Positions 1 to 5,046 of a stretch of DNA of 5,046 nt are shown piece by piece (the stretch's first letter is position 1; each line of letters starts with the position of its first letter). The DNA is from Methylococcaceae bacterium UBA4132 (lineage in GTDB: Bacteria > Pseudomonadota > Gammaproteobacteria > Methylococcales > Methylomonadaceae), in assembly GCA_002380945.1 (NCBI GenBank), contig DFWO01000060.1, positions 1,563 to 6,608 on the forward strand. The letters are read 5' to 3'. A program made the translations under genes and the position numbers. The notes under the pieces were generated by a model. It was not told where the DNA came from. It searched no databases and saw only the letters and a program-made list of their open reading frames with translations.

Positions 1-791
1 AATTCAAGATCATCAACGGGGCGAAGTAAAACAGGTTCAAATACCTCTTCAACTTCCACTTTTTCATCTTCAAGCTGATCATTGACTTTTTCGAAATCGA
101 CAAAAACAGATAGCTGATCGTGAAGTATGGTTGCGGCAAGTTTAATCGTTGCTTCTGGATCAATTGTTCCGTTTGTTTCCAGTTCAATAATCAGCTTGTC
201 TAAGTTAGTACGCTGTTCAACACGAGTGCTTTCAACTTGATAGGCTACTTTCATCACAGGACTATATGAAGCATCTAATTGTAGCGCACCGACCGCCAAG
301 CTGTGTTCTGCATTAGCTTTACGAACGCTTACTGGCTCATAGCCTCTACCACGACGCACTCTGATTTTCATATTCAATACACCAGCTTGAGTCAAATTAG
401 CAATGACCAAGTCGGGATTAACTATTTCAACATCATGCGGCAAAGTAATATCGCCTGCTGTAACACAACCAGCACCATTCTTACTAAGTGTCAGCTCAAC
501 TTCATCTTTTGAATGAAGGATAACAGCTAATTTTTTAAGGTTCAGTAAAATGTCAATTACATCTTCCTGAACACCTTCTATGGTTGTGTACTCATGAAGT
601 ACGCCTTCAATTTCCACATCTGTCACTGCACAGCCTGGAATAGTAGACAACAACACGCGCCTCAACGCATTACCCAGAGAATGACCAAAACCGCGCTCTA
701 GCGGCTCAATCACAATCCTAGAATGATTAGGTGTCTTGCTTACGACCTCAACTAATCGAGGCTTTAATAAGCCAGAAATAGAATTCTGCAT
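1..791 (-). CDS. rpoA: RNA polymerase alpha subunit, partial (3' end outside window)
   Basis: This encodes the alpha subunit of RNA polymerase, whose dimer nucleates assembly of beta and beta' and whose C-terminal domain contacts UP elements and activators. The reading frame opens with ATG at 791 (MQNSISGLLKPRLVEV) and stays open for 263 codons to the window edge. The N-terminal domain is complete: it shows LERGFGHSLGNALRRVLLS at residues 31-49, including Arg45, which in E. coli alpha is needed for beta binding, then GVLHEYTTIEGVQEDV, RRGRGYEP at 147-153, and VEQRTNLDKL followed by ETNGTIDPE. An acidic linker (residues about 238-251) leads to LLRPVDDLE, where the C-terminal domain starts and the window ends. 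A GAGGGA Shine-Dalgarno lies 5 nt before the ATG. It is the fourth alpha-operon gene in the window, 21 nt after rpsD; rplQ would be expected next, outside the window. Confidence 0.98.
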   Translation of the reverse strand, partial: MQNSISGLLKPRLVEVVSKTPNHSRIVIEPLERGFGHSLGNALRRVLLSTIPGCAVTDVEIEGVLHEYTTIEGVQEDVIDILLNLKKLAVILHSKDEVELTLSKNGAGCVTAGDITLPHDVEIVNPDLVIANLTQAGVLNMKIRVRRGRGYEPVSVRKANAEHSLAVGALQLDASYSPVMKVAYQVESTRVEQRTNLDKLIIELETNGTIDPEATIKLAATILHDQLSVFVDFEKVNDQLEDEKVEVEEVFEPVLLRPVDDLE

Positions 792-812
792 TTATGTCCC
801 TCGAAACTTCGA

Positions 813-1433
813 TTATTTAGAATAAAGCTCTACAACTAGCTGTTCATTAATGTCACTACCTAAATCAACACGATCAGGTAAGGAGGTAAATGTACCAGAC
901 ATTGCTTTTGCATCAACATCAACCCAAGTAGGGAAACCATATTGTTCAGTCACTGCTAACGCATCAATAATTCTTTGTTGTTTTTTAGCTTTTTCTCTAA
1001 TAGACAACACGTCACCAGCTGAAACCTGATAAGAAGGTACGTTAATTAATGCACCATTTACTTGAATAGATTTATGACAAACCAATTGACGTGCTTCAGC
1101 TCTAGTACAAGCAAAACCCATACGATAGACTACGTTATCTAACCTTGACTCCAGAAGATTTAACAAGTTTTCACCTGTTGCACCTTTTTTCATATCAGCG
1201 GATTTATAGTAGTTTCTAAATTGTTTTTCTAAAATTCCGTAAATTCTGCGTAACCGCTGCTTTGCTCTTAACTGTGTTGCATAGTCAGAATTTCTAGCAC
1301 GTTTTGTACCATGCTGACCAGGTCTCTGATCTAATTTACATTTACCTTCTAAAGACTTGCCTCTGCTTTTTAAAAACAGGTCAGTCCCTTCTCTTCGACT
1401 TAATTTACAGGTAGGTCCAAGATATCTTGCCAT
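813..1433 (-). CDS. rpsD: 30S ribosomal protein S4
   Basis: S4 binds the 5' domain of 16S rRNA and starts assembly of the small-subunit body. In E. coli it is also the translational repressor of the alpha operon. The product is 206 aa, the same length as E. coli S4. It opens MARYLGPTCKLSRREGTDLF, has the conserved RPGQHG at 37-42 and RRIYGILEKQFRNYY at 62-76, then the S4 RNA-binding domain at about 96-158 (RLDNVVYRMGF, TRAEARQLV, VNG). It ends with INEQLVVELYSK. Cys9 and Cys32 are present but not the CxxC pairs of zinc-binding S4 forms, so this is the zinc-free type. The ATG has GGAG 7 nt upstream and lies 17 nt after rpsK. If autoregulation is conserved, this is the repressor acting on the leader upstream of rpsM; that part is inference. 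Confidence 0.98.
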   Translation of the reverse strand: MARYLGPTCKLSRREGTDLFLKSRGKSLEGKCKLDQRPGQHGTKRARNSDYATQLRAKQRLRRIYGILEKQFRNYYKSADMKKGATGENLLNLLESRLDNVVYRMGFACTRAEARQLVCHKSIQVNGALINVPSYQVSAGDVLSIREKAKKQQRIIDALAVTEQYGFPTWVDVDAKAMSGTFTSLPDRVDLGSDINEQLVVELYSK

Positions 1434-1450
1434 GATACTACTCCAGATGT

Positions 1451-1837
1451 CTAAACGCGGCGTTTCTTAGGTGGGCGGCAACCATTGTGAGGAATGGGAG
1501 TCACGTCAACGATGTTGTTAATTTTAAATCCTAAGTTATTCAAAGAACGCACAGCGGATTCACGACCAGGACCTGGTCCTTTAATCATAACATCCAGATT
1601 TTTCATGCCGAATTCTTGTGCAACAATGCCTGCTTTTTCAGCAGCAACCTGTGCAGCAAATGGCGTACTTTTTCTGGAGCCGCGAAAACCTGAGCCACCT
1701 GATGTTGCCCAAGACAGAGCATTACCTTTTCTATCGGTAATCGTTATGATAGTGTTATTGAAAGAAGCGTGAACATGCACGATACCGTCGGCAACTTCTT
1801 TTTTAATACGTTTTCTAGCGCGATTGGGACTAGCCAT
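1451..1837 (-). CDS. rpsK: 30S ribosomal protein S11
   Basis: S11 sits on the platform of the 30S subunit, next to the mRNA exit region, and contacts 16S rRNA. The product is 128 aa against 129 in E. coli. Family landmarks are all present: HVHASFNNTIITITD at 21-35, SGGSGFRGSRKSTPFAAQ at 46-63, KGPGPGRESAVR at 86-97, and the near-invariant tail DVTPIPHNGCRPPKKRRV. The tail keeps the Asn118-Gly119 pair; the matching Asn of E. coli S11 is known to be converted to isoaspartate. The ATG start is favoured by length and homology, although the upstream Shine-Dalgarno is weak (an AAGAG-like run). The gene lies 25 nt after rpsM and 17 nt before rpsD, as expected for the alpha operon. Confidence 0.98.
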   Translation of the reverse strand: MASPNRARKRIKKEVADGIVHVHASFNNTIITITDRKGNALSWATSGGSGFRGSRKSTPFAAQVAAEKAGIVAQEFGMKNLDVMIKGPGPGRESAVRSLNNLGFKINNIVDVTPIPHNGCRPPKKRRV

Positions 1838-1862
1838 TACTGTTATCTCTTAAAGGAATATC

Positions 1863-2219
1863 TTATTTTCTAATCGGTTTACGTGGACCTTTTCGAGTAC
1901 GAGCATTAGTTCTCGTTCTCTGTCCTCTCAAAGGCAAACCTCGACGATGTCTTATTCCGCGATAGCAACCTAAGTCCATCAAACGCTTAATATTCATAGA
2001 AACTTCACGGCGCAGATCACCTTCCACGGTCATCTTTGAAACCACACTACGAATAGCTTCCAGTTGCTCTTCAGTCAGTTCTTTTATTTTTATGGAAGGT
2101 ATAATACCCACCTCAACGCAAATTTCACTTGCTGTTTGACGACCTATGCCATAAATTGCAGTCAAAGCTATCACTGCATGTTTATGATCTGGTACATTTA
2201 TCCCGGCAATACGTGCCAT
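1863..2219 (-). CDS. rpsM: 30S ribosomal protein S13
   Basis: S13 lies in the head of the 30S subunit, contacts the P-site tRNA through its basic tail, and forms intersubunit bridges with the 50S subunit. The product is 118 aa, the usual gammaproteobacterial length. It opens MARIAGINVPDHKHAVIALT, continues with the helix-hairpin-helix-like YGIGRQTA at 23-30, and has LMDLGCYRGIRHRRGLPLRG at 80-99 and the basic tail RTRTNARTRKGPRKPIRK. It is the first gene of the alpha operon. An AGGGGAG Shine-Dalgarno lies 7 nt before the ATG and can be folded into short hairpins; a strong-looking promoter precedes it in the 76-nt gap after rpmJ. Both suggest independent transcription and translational control at this gene. 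Confidence 0.98.
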   Translation of the reverse strand: MARIAGINVPDHKHAVIALTAIYGIGRQTASEICVEVGIIPSIKIKELTEEQLEAIRSVVSKMTVEGDLRREVSMNIKRLMDLGCYRGIRHRRGLPLRGQRTRTNARTRKGPRKPIRK

Positions 2220-2223
2220 CCAG

Positions 2224-2242
2224 ATACTCCCCTGAGTAGTAT
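2224..2242 (-). promoter_or_regulatory. Shine-Dalgarno-masking hairpins in rpsM leader
   Basis: Two mutually exclusive short stems can form over the rpsM ribosome binding site. One pairs TACTC with GAGTA (2234-2238 with 2225-2229) around a four-base AGGG loop. The other pairs ATACT with AGTAT (2238-2242 with 2224-2228) around a nine-base loop. Each involves part of the AGGGGAG Shine-Dalgarno at 2227-2233. In E. coli this site carries the S4-binding pseudoknot of the alpha operon, so a translational operator is plausible. The stems are only 5 bp each and no covariation can be tested here, so the regulatory role is inference. Confidence 0.4.
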
Positions 2243-2260
2243 TCTAAAGTTAAGTACCAA

Positions 2261-2289
2261 ATTATAGCATTACACTAATCATGGCACAA
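2261..2289 (-). promoter_or_regulatory. Probable sigma70 promoter of the alpha operon
   Basis: Reading the minus strand, TATAAT at 2266-2261 is preceded by TGC (2269-2267), which gives a perfect extended -10 motif. TTGTGC at 2289-2284 stands 17 bp upstream as a -35 with the TTG core. Transcription would start near 2254, about 35 nt before the rpsM ATG. The site is in the spacer between rpmJ and rpsM, where the E. coli alpha-operon promoter also lies. The perfect match, optimal spacing and position make this more than a chance AT-rich hit, but the start site is predicted only. Confidence 0.7.
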
Positions 2290-2295
2290 CAAATT

Positions 2296-2409
2296 CTAGC
2301 CTTGTCGTTGTTTATGTCTTCCGTCAACACAGATAACTCTAACAACGCCATTTCTTTTTACAATTTTACAATTTCTACAAATTGTTTTAACCGAAGCACG
2401 AACCTTCAC
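2296..2409 (-). CDS. rpmJ: 50S ribosomal protein L36, zinc-ribbon form
   Basis: L36 is the smallest 50S protein and stabilises 23S rRNA folding near the factor-binding side of the subunit. The frame runs from GTG at 2409 to TAG and encodes 37 aa, the standard length of the short L36 form: MKVRASVKTICRNCKIV at the start and GRHKQRQG at the end. Cys11, Cys14, Cys27 and His32 form the CCCH zinc-ribbon set, so this is the zinc-binding version and not the zinc-free paralogue used under zinc limitation. The start codon is fixed by the family's KVRASVK beginning and by AGGAG upstream. It sits 14 nt after secY, as the last gene of the spc part, and 76 nt before rpsM. Confidence 0.97.
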   Translation of the reverse strand: MKVRASVKTICRNCKIVKRNGVVRVICVDGRHKQRQG

Positions 2410-2415
2410 AGCTAA

Positions 2416-2420
2416 CTCCT
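2416..2420 (-). promoter_or_regulatory. Ribosome binding site of rpmJ
   Basis: AGGAG on the minus strand lies 6 nt before the GTG start of rpmJ, within the 14-nt gap after secY. It supports the GTG at 2409 as the start, since there is no in-frame ATG at the family's N-terminus. Confidence 0.85.
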
Positions 2421-2423
2421 AAA

Positions 2424-3746
2424 TTATTTTTTCAGATTGGCTTTTTTCATTAAGCCTTCATATTGCTGAGACATAACATGGGTTTGCATTTGTGAGATAA
2501 AATCCATGACGACTACGACAATAATCAATAATGATGTTCCTCCAAAATAGAACGGAACATTCCAATATACTATTAAAAATTCGGGCAATAAACAAACCAA
2601 GGTAATATAGAAAGCACCGATTAAAGTTAATCGCGTCATCACTTTGTCTATATACGCACTGGTCTGAATACCAGGTCTAATACCTGGTAAAAACGCACCT
2701 GATTTTTTCAAATTTTCAGCAGTTTCTTTTGAATTAAATACCAGTGCAGTGTAGAAAAAACAAAAGAATATTATAGCAGTTGCATAAAACATCACATAAA
2801 CAGGCTGCCCAGGTGACAACATAGTTGCAACATCTTGAAGCCAAGAAAAACCTTCACTATTGCCAAACCAACCCGCTATAGTCGCTGGAAACAAAATGAT
2901 ACTTGACGCAAAAATAGGTGGTATAACGCCCGCCATATTAAGCTTTAACGGCAAAAAACTACTCTGTCCAGCATATAACTTGCGACCTTGTTGTCTTTTT
3001 GGATAATTGATGAGTATTCTTCTTTGACCTCTTTCCACAAAGACAACTAACGCAGTAACGGAAATAGACAACAGAAATAACAGAATGATAAATCCACCGT
3101 TCATCTCACCTGTTCTTGCTAATTCTAATGTGCCTCCCACTGCCTTAGGTAAACCAGAAACAATACCAGCAAAGATGATCATCGAAATACCATTACCAAT
3201 GCCGCGTTCGGTCACCTGCTCACCTAGCCACATCAGGAATATAGTACCTGTAACCAATGTAATGGTCGTTATGATAATAAACCCTATTCCTGGATTCAAA
3301 ACTACCGAAAGCCCACCAGCAGTTTGATTTTGTAAAGCAACAGAAATACCTATAGCCTGAAACATTGCTAAAACAACAGTACCATAACGAGTGTACTGAG
3401 AAATTTTACGCCGTCCCGACTCCCCTTCTTTCTTCATCTGCTCCATTGTCGGTATCACAACAGTCATTAACTGCATAATAATAGATGCAGAAATATAAGG
3501 CATGATACCAAGAGCAAATAAGCTTAAGCGCATCAAAGCACCACCCGAAAACATGTTAAACATATCTAAGATGGAACCGCTTTGCTGTTCAAACATAACC
3601 GCGAGTGCTTTAGGATCAACCCCTGGAACAGGAATATGAGCACCAACTCGGTAAACAAAAAAAGCACCCAAAACGAAAAGCAGTCGTGCCTTTAGTTCTG
3701 AAGAACCGCCGACTTTGTTAGCCATCTGAGCTCTTGAAGTATTCAC
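2424..3746 (-). CDS. secY: Protein translocase subunit SecY
   Basis: SecY is the channel-forming subunit of the SecYEG translocon in the inner membrane. It passes unfolded proteins from SecA or the ribosome across or into the membrane. The product is 440 aa (E. coli 443), with ten hydrophobic segments at roughly 21-39, 74-98, 121-139, 153-173, 186-203, 217-237, 272-292, 316-336, 372-392 and 397-417. Family signatures are FALGIMPYISASIIMQL at 77-93, GEGES-like KKEGESGRRKISQYTRYGT at 105-123, WLGEQVTERGIGNGIS at 173-188, the cytosolic loop VERGQRRILINYPKRQQGRK, and GIRPG at 355-359 with Arg357, which in E. coli matters for SecA-driven transport. The GTG at 3746 directly abuts the rplO stop and has AGAGG 5 nt upstream; an ATG at 3725 (giving MANKVGG, 433 aa) is the alternative. 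The tail stops at KKANLKK without the GYGR-like end of E. coli SecY. Confidence 0.98.
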   Translation of the reverse strand: MNTSRAQMANKVGGSSELKARLLFVLGAFFVYRVGAHIPVPGVDPKALAVMFEQQSGSILDMFNMFSGGALMRLSLFALGIMPYISASIIMQLMTVVIPTMEQMKKEGESGRRKISQYTRYGTVVLAMFQAIGISVALQNQTAGGLSVVLNPGIGFIIITTITLVTGTIFLMWLGEQVTERGIGNGISMIIFAGIVSGLPKAVGGTLELARTGEMNGGFIILLFLLSISVTALVVFVERGQRRILINYPKRQQGRKLYAGQSSFLPLKLNMAGVIPPIFASSIILFPATIAGWFGNSEGFSWLQDVATMLSPGQPVYVMFYATAIIFFCFFYTALVFNSKETAENLKKSGAFLPGIRPGIQTSAYIDKVMTRLTLIGAFYITLVCLLPEFLIVYWNVPFYFGGTSLLIIVVVVMDFISQMQTHVMSQQYEGLMKKANLKK

Positions 3747-4181
3747 TTATGCCTCTACTTTTCCGCCAGCAGCTTCGATAGATTCTTTAGCCCCAACAGT
3801 CACTTTAACACCTTTAAGTGTAACTGCTTTACTAACTTCACCTGACTTGATAACTTTTGCTGTTTTAGTGAAGACTGGAACAATATTTTCAGCAATTAAA
3901 ACTTTTAGATCAATTACTTCAGCAACTAAATTATTCAGCTCACTTAGACGAACTTCCGCCGAATACATACTTTTTTGTGAAGTAAAACCAATTTTAGGTA
4001 ATCTACGTTGTAAAGGCATTTGACCGCCTTCAAAACCGACTTTGTGAAAGCCACCACTACGCGCTTTTTGACCCTTGTGACCTCTGCCACAAGTTTTGCC
4101 GAGTGTACAACCAATACCGCGTCCTACGCGCTTAGATTTTTTGCGAGACCCTTGACTTGCTTGGATGGTATTTAAAAACAT
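3747..4181 (-). CDS. rplO: 50S ribosomal protein L15
   Basis: L15 is a 50S assembly protein whose long basic N-terminal extension threads through 23S rRNA. The product is 144 aa, as in E. coli. It has KRVGRGIGCTLGKTCGRGHKGQ from residue 18, then FEGGQMPLQRRLPKIGF at 50-66, the globular part with RLSELN, and the closing motif VGAKESIEAAGGKVEA. Two cysteines (25 and 31) stand in the glycine-rich extension where the E. coli protein has Ser and Gly. The ATG overlaps the rpmD stop by one base (TAATG) and has GAGGAAG just upstream, inside rpmD. Its TAA is followed directly by the GTG of secY. Both junctions point to translational coupling within the spc operon. Confidence 0.98.
   Translation of the reverse strand: MFLNTIQASQGSRKKSKRVGRGIGCTLGKTCGRGHKGQKARSGGFHKVGFEGGQMPLQRRLPKIGFTSQKSMYSAEVRLSELNNLVAEVIDLKVLIAENIVPVFTKTAKVIKSGEVSKAVTLKGVKVTVGAKESIEAAGGKVEA
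3752..3756 (-). promoter_or_regulatory. Ribosome binding site supporting the secY GTG start
   Basis: AGAGG lies inside the last codons of rplO, 5 nt before the GTG that follows the rplO stop. The alternative ATG seven codons downstream has only a weak AAGAG-like run, so the site favours the longer SecY. Confidence 0.6.
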
Positions 4182-4363
4182 TATACTTCCTCGACTTTTA
4201 GCATGTATGATATTTTATTAATCATACCTCTGTTTTCAGCAGTATTGAGTACTTCAACTGTTTGGTTGATTTTTCGTAGCCCCAAGCCTTTCAAGCAGGC
4301 TTGATGACGTGGTAAACGTCCAAACTTACTTTTTGTCATCGTAACACTTAATTTACCAGCCAT
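4181..4363 (-). CDS. rpmD: 50S ribosomal protein L30
   Basis: L30 is a small peripheral protein of the 50S subunit. From ATG at 4363 the product is 60 aa (E. coli 59). It opens MAGKLSVTMTKSKFGRLPRHQ, has the family core CLKGLGLRKINQTVEV, and ends NRGMINKISYMLKVEEV. A GTG at 4369, overlapping the rpsE TAG by one base, would add two residues (Met-Thr). I prefer the ATG because it lines up with the usual MAK start of the family and leaves room for a GGGTAG-type Shine-Dalgarno, while the GTG would have almost no spacing from it. The gene lies 5 nt after rpsE and overlaps rplO by one base. Confidence 0.93.
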   Translation of the reverse strand: MAGKLSVTMTKSKFGRLPRHQACLKGLGLRKINQTVEVLNTAENRGMINKISYMLKVEEV

Positions 4364-4368
4364 TGTCA

Positions 4369-4875
4369 CTACCCAATAATCTGTTCAACTGATAAGCCGC
4401 GTTTTGCAGCTATCTGGTTAGCATTGTGCATTCCAGTCAATCCATTAATGGTTGCTCTCACAACATTAATAGGATTGTTAGTACCAATACATTTTGCTAA
4501 GACGTTATGCACACCAACAACTTCAAATACTGCTCTCATTGCACCACCAGCAATGATACCTGTACCTTCAGAAGCAGGCTGCATATAGACTTTCGCTGCA
4601 CCTGTGGTATTCATAATAGGATATTGCAAAGTATCGCCTTTTAAAGATACTTTACGCATATTTTTACGCGCTTGTTCTAAAGACTTTTGAATAGCAATAG
4701 GCACTTCGCGTGCTTTACTAACACCATAGCCAACACGACCTTCGCCATCGCCTACTACGGTTAACGCAGTAAAGCCGAACACTCTACCACCTTTTACCAC
4801 TTTTGCTACGCGTCTTACATTAACCAATTTTTCTTGCAAACCGTCAGTACTACCTTGAGCGGGTGCTGTAGCCAT
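4369..4875 (-). CDS. rpsE: 30S ribosomal protein S5
   Basis: S5 lines the mRNA entry channel of the 30S subunit and contributes to decoding accuracy. It also forms part of the spectinomycin site. The product is 168 aa (E. coli 167). It begins with LQEKLVNVRRVAKVVKGGRV (residues 13-32, the double-stranded RNA-binding-like fold and the spectinomycin loop), followed by FTALTVVGDGEGRVGYG, KAREVPIAIQK, MQPASEGTGIIAGGAMRAV at 98-116 and NPINVVRATINGL. The loop has Ala24 where E. coli has Ser; I draw no resistance conclusion from this. The ATG has AGGAGA 5 nt upstream, which overlaps the rplR stop codon, so the two genes are closely coupled in the spc operon. Confidence 0.98.
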   Translation of the reverse strand: MATAPAQGSTDGLQEKLVNVRRVAKVVKGGRVFGFTALTVVGDGEGRVGYGVSKAREVPIAIQKSLEQARKNMRKVSLKGDTLQYPIMNTTGAAKVYMQPASEGTGIIAGGAMRAVFEVVGVHNVLAKCIGTNNPINVVRATINGLTGMHNANQIAAKRGLSVEQIIG

Positions 4876-4884
4876 TTTATTCTC

Positions 4885-5046
4885 CTAAAATTTCAAACCA
4901 GCTTCACGCGCAGCATCAGCTAATGCTTTAACGCGACCGTGGTATTTAAAGCCTGAACGATCGAAGGCAACTTCTGTTACACCAGCAGCTATTGCTTTTT
5001 GAGCAATCCACTTACCTACTTCAGTTGCAGCAGCGATATTGTTAGT
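4885..5046 (-). CDS. rplR: 50S ribosomal protein L18, partial (5' part outside window)
   Basis: L18 binds 5S rRNA together with L5 and L25 and anchors it to the central protuberance of the 50S subunit. Only the last 53 codons are in the window; they correspond to about residues 65-117 of the 117-aa E. coli protein. The visible part reads TNNIAAATEVGKWIAQKAI and then the family signature FDRSGFKYHGRVKALADAAR with the usual end EAGLKF before TAG. The frame is open to the right edge. The stop overlaps the rpsE Shine-Dalgarno, and the genes are 9 nt apart. Position before rpsE is the standard spc order. Confidence 0.96.
   Translation of the reverse strand, partial: TNNIAAATEVGKWIAQKAIAAGVTEVAFDRSGFKYHGRVKALADAAREAGLKF

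Noticed and set aside
1..5. AATTC at the left edge, like an EcoRI-cut clone end
   Set aside because: The bases fit the rpoA codons for Leu-Glu-Leu of the VDDLEL motif, so they need no cloning explanation.
303..512. Plus-strand reading frame of 69 codons
   Set aside because: It lies wholly antisense within rpoA, has no Shine-Dalgarno of note, and the product resembles nothing I know.
1494..1772. Plus-strand reading frame of 92 codons
   Set aside because: It is antisense to the highly conserved rpsK and is explained by the base composition of that gene.
2064..2267. Plus-strand reading frame of 67 codons
   Set aside because: It is antisense to rpsM and its leader and runs through the alpha promoter; no coding signal.
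2220..2295. Possible transcription terminator between rpmJ and rpsM
   Set aside because: No GC-rich stem followed by a T run is present on the minus strand; the spacer is better explained by a promoter and leader.
3085..3327. Plus-strand reading frame of 80 codons
   Set aside because: It is antisense to membrane segments of secY; a shadow of the real gene.
4426..4875. Spectinomycin resistance from the S5 loop (Ala24 in place of Ser)
   Set aside because: The loop is otherwise intact (VRRVAKVVKGG) and the single difference may be natural variation; the sequence alone does not support resistance.

Overview
The window is a stretch of the conserved spc–alpha ribosomal protein locus of a bacterium, read entirely from the minus strand. 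In transcription order it holds rplR (3' part), rpsE, rpmD, rplO, secY, rpmJ, rpsM, rpsK, rpsD and rpoA (5' part). Gene order, protein lengths and residue-level resemblance to E. coli and Pseudomonas homologues as I remember them place it in the Gammaproteobacteria. By eye GC content is about 40 %. The SecY amino-terminus and general flavour remind me of gamma-proteobacterial methanotrophs (Methylococcales), but this is an impression and not shown by the sequence.

Layout from high to low coordinates: rplR runs off the right edge and ends just before rpsE. rpsE, rpmD, rplO and secY are packed with gaps of 9, 5, -1 and 0 nt. rpmJ follows secY after 14 nt; it has a GTG start and is only 37 codons long. 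A 76-nt spacer then separates the spc part from the alpha part (rpsM, rpsK, rpsD, rpoA, with gaps of 25, 17 and 21 nt). rpoA runs off the left edge at the start of its C-terminal domain. No stretch over 300 bases lacks a gene. I see no tRNA, mobile element, CRISPR, or intrinsic terminator, and no convincing gene on the plus strand.

The genes supply small-subunit proteins S5, S13, S11 and S4, large-subunit proteins L18, L30, L15 and L36, the central subunit of the SecYEG translocon, and the RNA polymerase alpha subunit. The only clear regulatory material is in the rpmJ–rpsM spacer: an extended -10 promoter (TGCTATAAT with a TTG-type -35 at 17 bp) and a set of short complementary segments around the rpsM ribosome binding site and start codon. 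This is the place where E. coli carries the alpha-operon promoter and the S4-binding translational operator. I find no undescribed system; the possible leader RNA structure is the one element worth a real test.
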